Below are positions 6,205 through 14,400 of a DNA stretch of 20,648 bases, one piece after another. The notes below the pieces were generated by a model. That model was not told where the DNA came from. It searched no databases and saw nothing but the letters and a program-made list of their open reading frames with translations. The stretch's first letter is position 1, and each line of letters begins with the position of its first letter. The position numbers and the translations under genes are program-made. Source of the DNA: JBBTWV01 sp038062615. Lineage in GTDB: Bacteria > Patescibacteriota > Gracilibacteria > UBA1369 > UM-FILTER-53-11. The stretch covers positions 1 through 20,648 of the forward strand of contig JBBTWV010000052.1 in NCBI GenBank assembly GCA_038062615.1, read 5' to 3'.

Positions 6205-6270
6205 CGCAGTGGCTAGCGCGCTCCGTTCGGGACGGAGAGGTCCCGGGTTCAAATCCCGGCACCCCGACCA
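6195..6270 (+). tRNA. tRNA-Pro (anticodon CGG)
   Basis: The sequence folds into a full 76-nt cloverleaf. The acceptor CGGGGTG pairs with CACCCCG, the anticodon stem is CTCCG/CGGAG with loop TTCGGGA (anticodon CGG, reading CCG), the T-arm is CCGGGTTCAAATCCCGG, and the discriminator A and CCA end are encoded. Bases 1-10 overlap the 3' end of rdgB. Confidence 0.97.
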
Positions 6271-6272
6271 GA

Positions 6273-6357
6273 GAGAACAAGCTTTTGCCTTGATCAACCT
6301 GTGAACGCTCCCTGTCATGGAAGTGAGCAGGTTGAGCAAGGCAAAAGCGCAGTTCTC
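6273..6357 (+). repeat. Hairpin B: long inverted repeat with conserved loop, 2 nt after tRNA-Pro
   Basis: Arms 6281-6301 and 6328-6348 are complementary over 21 bp with one mismatch. After a small internal loop the stem resumes with GAGAAC/GTTCTC (6273-6278 and 6352-6357). The 26-nt loop (6302-6327) contains CGCT and AGTG, which pair with one G-U around a tip containing CATGGA. The inner 24 nt match the hairpin A loop, read on the minus strand, at 19 of 24 positions. It follows the tRNA in the same orientation, as hairpin A follows the tmRNA. It may be a terminator or processing signal, a small RNA, or a mobile fold-back element. Confidence 0.7.
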
Positions 6358-6371
6358 CTTATCAATCAAGC

Positions 6372-6398
6372 GCCATAGCGCAAGCTTATGGCTTTGTT
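6372..6398 (+). terminator. Possible weak intrinsic terminator
   Basis: GCCATA (6372-6377) and TATGGC (6387-6392) form a 6-bp stem with a 9-nt loop followed by TTTGTT. The stem is short and the T-run is interrupted. It could end plus-strand transcription coming from the tRNA-Pro and hairpin B, before the convergent minus-strand gene. Confidence 0.3.
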
Positions 6399-6442
6399 AC
6401 ACAGATGAGCGCAGTGTTCCTATGAAAAGGCGGACGGAGAAC

Positions 6443-7048
6443 CTACTTCAGCACCACCCCCATCACCGCATGTCGAAGCTCTCGCAATACCATGTTTATT
6501 TCACGTATCACTTGGCCAGTCTCATCGTCAGTAAAAGTTGAGCCAATGCGTTCATCTCGACCGGCATCTTCGCGGCGAATCCTGGCGAGTTCTTCCATGA
6601 GGTCGCGTATGCCGTTTACTTCCCCCTTATCAACTTTGCTGAGATGCTCAAGCAGGGTATTCCGCCGCGCCACCATCATGCGCAGGATATTTTTTGCAAC
6701 GGGATCGGCAAGCGCTTCGATGTGGGCTTCAATGCCGTGGCCCTCATCTTCATGCCGCCATCTTTGTAGGGCATCAATGCTTGATTGAATACTGGATGGA
6801 AGGCTCCCTGTGGAGTTCCCAATACTATCAACCACACACTGCCTGGCGTGGGTGGCAATATGCCAAAGTAGCCATGCCGGTCCATTTTTTTCAGCGGGTT
6901 CTTTTGTTAAAAGCTTGTCTTGGCTTACGGCTAGCGTAAGCGCCGCCTGCCTGGCAATCTCACTCAATTTTCGATACATGACATCGTGCAAATGATCACC
7001 AAGGATGGGGATTCTCAAAACACTATTAGTAAGCTTGCGCAGTTCCAT
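6443..7048 (-). CDS. Hypothetical helical protein
   Basis: I do not recognise this 201-residue protein. It is predicted to be mostly alpha-helical and soluble, with no signal peptide or membrane segment. A segment GPAWLLWHIATHARQCV recalls the His-bearing helix of DinB-like four-helix proteins, but I would not assign the family on that alone. The C-terminal half is charged (IRDLMEELARIRREDAGRDE). I chose ATG 7048, five bases after the stop of the upstream gene; the frame extends to a GTG at 7072 that overlaps that gene. No Shine-Dalgarno sequence is visible. It is probably co-transcribed with the gene at 7054-8307. Confidence 0.7.
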   Translation of the reverse strand: MELRKLTNSVLRIPILGDHLHDVMYRKLSEIARQAALTLAVSQDKLLTKEPAEKNGPAWLLWHIATHARQCVVDSIGNSTGSLPSSIQSSIDALQRWRHEDEGHGIEAHIEALADPVAKNILRMMVARRNTLLEHLSKVDKGEVNGIRDLMEELARIRREDAGRDERIGSTFTDDETGQVIREINMVLRELRHAVMGVVLK

Positions 7049-7053
7049 ATCTT

Positions 7054-8307
7054 TTAATAAGCAAAACCGCACCCGATATAATCATGATCTTTTGCGGGAT
7101 CATCAGCGATGATAAATTTTACTTTGCAGGGTTCTAACGGGACGGTGATAATAGAAAAACACGCTCCCGATGGTGAATGCGATCGCGTGAGTTGCTCATA
7201 TGCAAGCCGTCCGGTGAAGAGGTCAGGATGCCCTAAAAATATAGCTAAAAGATCGTAGAGTCTTTCTGTAAGAGAGGGGAAGTGTTTTTTGGTGAACTGC
7301 ATATTCATAACGGTGGCCATTCCCTGAGGATTCCCCTCAGCTATTTGTTGTTGAACTTTACTCCAGTCCTGGGCCAAGAGTTCATTTCCAAGGGAATTCG
7401 GGAGAAGCTTCATCCGAGCCAGCATATCTGCCGACTGTAAGACTTTGTGGAGCCAGGGTTGGCCGCAAGTAAGGGATAAAGCAGCGCTGTCCGTTAATCT
7501 CCATCCGGGTGTGATTCTTTCGTCAAGAGGCAGGTCGTCCACATCAAAATCCTCCTCAATCTCAAATTGAACTTCATAAGGCAGGGGAAGAGTCTTCGTA
7601 AGGCGAATAAGGCGTGCAAGGTTAATGGGATGACCGGTTTTATCAATACCGCATCGGGGGACGAGAAACGGAGCCACTTCATTAAGTTTTTCCATTACTG
7701 ATAACGCAAAAGGTATCTCGTAGGTATCCTGCGGCAGTCCAGGAGCCTGAAGCATGGATAGGCCAAGTAATTTTTGCATTTGTCTCGCCGGTTCCAAAGC
7801 ATTTCGCTCGTGCCGTCCCCGCGGGGAGTTAACAAAGTCATCGGCGTTTATGGTTTTACAGGAATCTTCGGGCGTGTCTCGAACACGTACTTTTGTATCA
7901 ACCGAGCGCCGATTGAGGTCTTGCATGAACTCTAAGTATTCCGAGCGTGCCGGGGCGCGGTCTTCCTCCAGCGTTAAAGAACCGTCGCGCATGACTGTTC
8001 CAAATCGCGTCCCGGGAAACATTGTTTTAAGTGCATGTAATTGCATGGCGGTGATTTGGCGCGGGAGATTCGTGGAGGAAAGCTTAATTTTCATGCGATG
8101 GTCGCTTCCCCGTTCTAAAGCAACAGCAACGTCTTGTTGCTGCTGCGAAGTAAGAATATCCCTTAAAGCACTTTGGACCTGAGCGCGGATAACCGTCTCG
8201 CTATCATCTAAAGATACAGCATTTGCTTGGGTACCGGGTCGAGACGGCATTAAAAATTCTTTTAGCGTTAAACCGGCATCTGGAGGAAGTTCAAGGGGTT
8301 GGCTCAT
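7054..8307 (-). CDS. Hypothetical protein, 417 residues
   Basis: I do not recognise this protein. From ATG 8307 it has 417 residues, with no signal peptide and no membrane segment, and looks cytosolic and mixed alpha/beta. A low-complexity N-terminal stretch and a QQQQ run near position 57 suggest a flexible start. An acidic patch (EIEEDFDVDDLPLDE) lies near residue 250. The frame extends upstream to a TTG at 8370, but ATG 8307 fits better: it follows a pyrimidine tract TCCTCCTCCT and a plausible promoter that would give a two-base leader. It is the first gene of a two-gene minus-strand unit divergent from the rhs gene, with about 100 bp between the two start codons. Confidence 0.75.
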   Translation of the reverse strand: MSQPLELPPDAGLTLKEFLMPSRPGTQANAVSLDDSETVIRAQVQSALRDILTSQQQQDVAVALERGSDHRMKIKLSSTNLPRQITAMQLHALKTMFPGTRFGTVMRDGSLTLEEDRAPARSEYLEFMQDLNRRSVDTKVRVRDTPEDSCKTINADDFVNSPRGRHERNALEPARQMQKLLGLSMLQAPGLPQDTYEIPFALSVMEKLNEVAPFLVPRCGIDKTGHPINLARLIRLTKTLPLPYEVQFEIEEDFDVDDLPLDERITPGWRLTDSAALSLTCGQPWLHKVLQSADMLARMKLLPNSLGNELLAQDWSKVQQQIAEGNPQGMATVMNMQFTKKHFPSLTERLYDLLAIFLGHPDLFTGRLAYEQLTRSHSPSGACFSIITVPLEPCKVKFIIADDPAKDHDYIGCGFAY

Positions 8308-8316
8308 AGGAGGAGG

Positions 8317-8345
8317 ATACTCACATAATAAAATATGTTCGTCAA
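8317..8345 (-). promoter_or_regulatory. Candidate promoter of the 7054-8307 gene
   Basis: On the minus strand TTGACG (8345-8340, five of six to consensus) is followed after 17 nt by GAGTAT (8322-8317), a weak -10. This ends nine bases before ATG 8307, so the leader would be about two bases. It is 26 bp from the divergent rhs promoter. Confidence 0.4.
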
Positions 8346-8371
8346 GTTCACCGTCAGGCCAGGACCACAAG

Positions 8372-8400
8372 TTGAATACCCAAAAAGAAAAGACTATAGT
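8372..8400 (+). promoter_or_regulatory. Promoter of the rhs gene, leaderless
   Basis: TTGAAT (8372-8377), exactly 17 nt of spacer, and TATAGT (8395-8400) form a good sigma-70-type promoter. It ends seven bases before ATG 8408, so the transcript should begin on or beside the A of the start codon. The apparent in-frame TTG start at 8372 is then the first half of the -35 box and not a start codon. Confidence 0.65.
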
Positions 8401-8407
8401 GCCGACA

Positions 8408-11400
8408 ATGCCTTCAAGAAATAGTTTCCGCTATCTTCTTTGGAGCCTTGTAACATTCTCGGCGCTCTTCTCGTTGGCATCCATTCTTCAGGCGCAAAAT
8501 ACTCCCGTGAATACGGAATCGCTTTTTCGCATTAGCGACGAAAAAACGGACATTGCCGATTTAGGCGGAGGGCATTTGCTTTACCGCATGTATCAGCAGC
8601 CGCGTCCGGTCTATACCGAAAATGGAGAATTAAAACTCCGTGAGCCTGGGTGGAGTTTTTGGGATTCTCAAAAAGAAATGAAGCTGCAAAAAGATCCTCG
8701 TGGGTATGCTTATTCTTTGCCGTTTAAAAATGGAACTGCCGTGCAGATTTCTGCCGGTTCGTATGAAAAATCAAATACGAAATTTGCTCCGCTAGAAGCC
8801 AAAACATTTAGTAAGCGTGCGGAAAATTCCGCGACCGTAAGCGAATATACCAGTCTTTATCCTGATGTATCCGTGCGTTTTAAGGACAGCACATGGCTGA
8901 GAGAAAAAGAAATTATTATCGAAAAAAAACCGGACAATATCTCCCAAAGTGATCCATTTATATTTTGGGAGACGATGCAAATTCCGGCGGGTGCAGAAAT
9001 ACTGGATGCCGGAGGGAAAATTTTAGCAGTTGGAAGCAAACCCATAGAAAATAACGGCGGTTTTTCGGTGCGTCTGTCTGCAGAAGGCACGCGTTTTGTG
9101 GTGAGCCCAAGCCTGGTGTATGACGCCAGCGGAAGCGGAAGTTCCCACATTGATCTCACTGCCAAAGATGTTCCAGAGATACTTATATTTGACGCCTCAA
9201 AACGAACTCTCTCCGTTGGGCTTAAATTGGATGCAGCGTATTTGCTTGACCCACAGCGCGTATTCCCTGTGACCATTGATCCTCTTTATTATGCCTGCCA
9301 AGAGGGGAGGAGCGGAGGAGATGTTTTAAGTTGCAGTGCCACTGACCTTTATGTGCGCACGGGAGACGCCGATGGTGCCAGGCGTGATAACGACGATCTT
9401 TTTATTGGTTACTATAGAAATGCACAAGGAACCAACTATACAAGACGCCCTATTTTGAAATTTGATTATTCTTTGCCGGCAAACGCGACTATTAATAGCG
9501 CCAGGCTCAAATTAAAATACAATAATAATGGATTTGGAACTTACTCAAGAGACTTGAATATTGATACCTATGCCAAAAAAATCAGAACAAATTGGGATCC
9601 AAACACCGTCACGTATTCCACGGTACAAGGCACGCTTCTCACAATGGGGAGCGCTGTCCCGATCAAATATAATCCTAATAATTGGTTTGAATGGGACATA
9701 ACTACTGCGGCGAGGGATTGGCAAAGAGTTCCAAGTGAAAACTATGGAGTTCTTATTGAACCACAACAAGCACCGCCGAATCCCGATCGGCTTCACATAT
9801 TTTATTCGCAAAATGGAGGTGGCAATGATGGTCCTTATGTAGAATTAGACATTACGATTGGCATGCCCGACCTTATTTCTGAAGGGAGCGCGGCAACCAT
9901 TAATGCAACAACGCTTACCCAGGGCCAAACGGTTACTATCAGCCACAACATCAAAAACGCCGGTAGTGCTCCTACAGTGGCGGGAGGCGTCGTGAGATAT
10001 TATCTTGAACCGGCAAGTAGCGCGTTCTCATGGACGGATACTTATAAGGTGGGTGGTGAGAACTCATTTGGAACACTGGGGATTAATGGGTCCGTTACAA
10101 AAAATTTTTCATACGCCATCCCCTCAGCCACAGCTCCAGGTAGCTACAAGCTTTATTTTTGGATAGATCCTACCTTTGCGGTTCCAGAAAGTAATGAGGG
10201 TAATAATGCGCTTGCCTGGGATATCACCGTAACATCGGCCCAGCCCGATCTTACCAAACAAAATGACTCCATCAACACGACATCACTCCGGCCGGGAGAT
10301 CGTCTTGATATGAGGCTTGAGGTAAAAAATGAAGGAAGTGCCGGAACTTCTTTGGGGAGCCAGGTTTATTATTATTTTGAGCCGAAGGTCTCGCCAGCTT
10401 CTTTCTCCGCCAACGCCAAAAAGGGTCAGACGGATTTTGGAGTGCTTCCTGTCCAAAATTACACCGTCCAAGCTTTCGGATATACACTCCCAGCCTCCAC
10501 TCCACCCGGTTCGTATCAACTTTATTATTGGATAGACGGGCCGCAGAGAATTTCGGAGAGTGATGAGAACGACAATATTTGGGGCTGGTGGGACATCACT
10601 GTCCAAGGCCTGGCGGATCTTGAGGTGAGCAATTTTTCTATTTCGGATACCAGAAATCGCTTTAGCGGAGATAGCATAGCCGTTCCCGTGAGGATCAATA
10701 ATCTGGGAGCGCAGGATACTGCCAATGTGCGGTACCAGCTTTTCATGCGGAATTTTGATACCGGTAATCGTTACGAGCTTTTGAATGTGAGTCCGTCATC
10801 AATATCTCTTCCCAAAAATAGTGGCCAAAACTATGTATTCACCGGGACTATTCCCAATGAAATTCCGTATTCCGGCAACTATCGCGTAGAAGTATTTATG
10901 GATTCGCCGAATAATGTTCAAGAGTCCAATGAAAGTAATAATTTGTTGGCAAGCACCAATACGGTTTTTATTGAACGTTACTATTATGGCGGAGGAGGTG
11001 GTGGTGGCGGTGGTGGTGGACCACCTCCTGCGGCAGCTACGCTTCCCGACTATGATAGTGATGGCTACGCGGATATTGAGGAAAAGTTTTCTGGAACCAA
11101 TGTTGCCGGAACCCAAAAAGCGCCCCTCTATGACACGCGTTATCTCACCTATTCCAGCACCGTGCATGACATCATGCTGGGGAATCATTCGGGCGACCCA
11201 GTGAATAACCGCACCGGCGTTTTTGATTTTTCTCAAACTGATTTTTCACTTGGCGGAAGAGGCATCCCCATAGATTTTGTGAGGACTTACAACAGTAAAA
11301 TAACCGACAAGGTGAACCGTCTTGGCAACGGATGGAATTTTTCTTTTAACGCTTACTACTATCAAAATCCTGACACCAAGAATGTGGAAATTTATCGCGG

Positions 11401-14400
11401 AGGGAATTTGGTTACTATTTTTACCACGGCGGATGGCGGCCAAACCTTTACTCCGCCAAAGGGCGAGTTTGATGAGCTTAAATTTGAGAACAGTAAGTTT
11501 GTCTACAAGACGCAGAATGGCGTCCGGTATATTTTTTCCAAAGAAATTACCGATAATCTTGGCATTCTGGAGCAGATTATTGATACCCAAGGGAATGTGA
11601 CGCAACTGACGTATACGACGACGAGAGATATTCCTCTGCTCACCGGCATCACCGACGCTTCAGGCAGGAGCATCACGCTTACCTACGGCACCGATGATCT
11701 GCGCTGGGACAAAATCATCCAGCTTCGCGATAATATAAACGCGGATGGGCCAAGAACCGTGACGTACACCTACGACGCTAATAAAAATCTCACGGTGGTT
11801 CGCCAAAATAATTCATACGCCGGTGCCACACAAAACATTGATAAGTCATACACTTACGACGGCCAAAATCGTCTTATAACGTATACCGATCCGCGCGGTA
11901 CCATTCTCTATAATACCTATGACGACACCGGTCGCGTGACCTTCCAGTATGAATTTAATCCTCGGGTGGATCAGCCGGGTACCAAACGGCTTATTTATAG
12001 TTTTGAATATTTGGACGGAGCGTATGCCTCGGCGCCGGGAAGTACCAACTGCACCGTTACCAAAACTTTCCGCGATGCCGTGAATTTTTACAGCGAAAGA
12101 GCTTGTTTTGATGCCAACAGTCTTAAAATTTACGAAGAAAATGAACTTCTGCAAGGGACAAAATTTGAGTATACAAGCGCGGGACTCGTGAGCAAAATAA
12201 CGAATGCCAACGGACATGAGATGCAGTTTCAATATGATGCCCTCCGCCGCAAGACGCTGGAGATTTTACCGAATACTGCAGACTGGCATACCGAAACCAG
12301 CTACACTTACGAAGATGCCTTCAACCGGGTGACTCAAAAACAAGTGACGGTAACTTCCAGAACCGACGCCGCCATTCCAGCTACGGTGCGAACATTTATT
12401 TTTACCATTGATCCTGCTAACGGCAATCTCACCAAAATTCATGACCCCGCCGGCGCAGAGGAGTCATTCACTTATGACACCTACGGTAACGTCAAAACGC
12501 ACACGGATAAAAATGGCGCCGTAACCACCTATGGTTATGATGACAGGAATAATTATCGCAAGAGCGAAACCATCACCATCACTTTGCCGGATGGGCAAAA
12601 CCAAGTTGTTCTTAAGTCATACAATTATGATGTGTATGGAAACATGACTCAGTACACATCCCCGCGCAATAAAATATTCCTTTCGGATTATGATCTTCGC
12701 GGCAATCTTCGCCGAACCGTCAATCCTTATGGAAAAACCAAGGAGTACACCTACGATAGCGAGGATCATGTGCTCACGTCTAAAGACGAGCGCGGCCTCA
12801 CTACCAATTTTGTTTATGATACGAACATTCCCGCAAGCCCGCTTTCCATAACTCGCGTGTCACAGTCGGGCAATATCACAGAGCAAAAAACGTATGATTT
12901 TGCCGGGAATCAAACCAAAATAATTGACGCACGCGGCAAGGAAAAAAGCTTTGAGTATGACGATGCCAATCGTCTTACCAACACCACGGAGCCATACAAC
13001 ACGGTCACAACGACATACGATCCTGCCGGAAACAAAATTTTGACGACGAACCTTTTAGGACAAAAGTCGCGGCTCTTATATGACGAACGCAACCAGCCTA
13101 CGGAAGAGCGCCACTACACCAATGCCACTGAGTATGTTGCTACAAAAAATGTGTATGACGGCTTTGGGCAAATTATAAAAACCATTGATGCCAACAACCG
13201 CGAAACTCTTTTTGAATATGATGTGATGGGTCGCCTCGCCAAACAGACGGATCCGCTCGGCGGCATAACGACGTATGCCTATGATGCCGCCGGAAACAAA
13301 ACGGGTATGCGCTCGGCGCGAGCTCAGGCTGATGCATCTTTGCGCAATACATCCGGCCAAAGCACCAGCTTTTTCTATGATGAGCTGAATCGTCTTACTA
13401 AAACGGTAAACGCACAAAATAAAGTTACACTTTCTTTCTATGATACGGAAAATCATTTGGTAAGAATCATTGAGCGTGAAAATGAAGATGCCAGTGCGGC
13501 AACTCATGTCACTGAATTTGAATATGACTTCCTTGGGCGGCAAACCAAAGTTACCGATGCCTACGGAAAATTTGAGACGAGCACCTACGACGAAGTCGGA
13601 AATCTCAAGAGCAAAACGGATAGAATTGGGAGAACCTCAACCTATGAGTACGACGATTTTAATCGCCTTACGCGCGAAACGGATCCGGATAATAACGCCA
13701 CGCGCTATGGATATGATCCTGCCGGAAATAAAGTTTCTACCATGACGGCGGCCCTCAAAACGACGCATTTTGAGTACGATAACGCCAACCGTTTAACAAA
13801 AGTTACCGATCCTCTCGCCAAAATACACTCCTACACCTACGACGCGGCCAATAATAAAAAGAGTGAAACCGACAAGCTTGGACGGGTAACGGCGTATTCG
13901 TATAATCTCCTCAATCGTTTAGTAAACACCACGAATCCGGCTAACAGCGTGACGAGTTATACCTACGATAACAGCGGGAATCGGCTCACCGAGTCGCTGG
14001 CCGGCAAGGCTTCGTTGTTTGAGTACGATGCGTTGAATCGCTTAAAGAAAATAACGCACCCAGGAGGTCAAACCGAGCAGTTTGGTTATGATGCCGACAG
14101 CAATGCCACAAGCAAGACTGACGGTGCCAACCAAACGATTAACTTTACCTTTGACGCGCTTAACCGGATGACTTCTAAAAATCTTCCGGATACCACTTCG
14201 GTGGCTTATGAATACGATCAGTGGGACAATCTCACGCATCTTAGCGACTCCAGCGGGACGACAAGTTACACCTATGATTTTTTGAATCGCCAAACGCGGG
14301 AAGAAAAAACACTCCAGGGGCTTGCCTGGAAAACATTTGTCGTCGAGCGTTCCTATTATGATGATGGACAGTTGCAGAACCTTACCGACGGCGCTGGCAA

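Noticed and set aside
6166..6369. Minus-strand open frame containing CRDLNPGPLRPERSA
   Set aside because: It is the complement of tRNA-Pro and hairpin B; such frames across tRNAs are a frequent false prediction.
7754..8182. Plus-strand open frame of 142 codons
   Set aside because: It is antisense to the 417-residue gene, with a Ser/Arg-rich shadow composition and no start signal.
8372..8407. Twelve extra codons (TTG start) at the rhs 5' end
   Set aside because: The TTG coincides with the -35 box of a good promoter, and the signal peptide is complete from ATG 8408.
13076..13543. Long minus-strand open frames within rhs
   Set aside because: The regular YD-repeat codons leave the opposite strand largely free of stops; these frames have Ile/Phe/Arg-rich shadow composition and no start signals.
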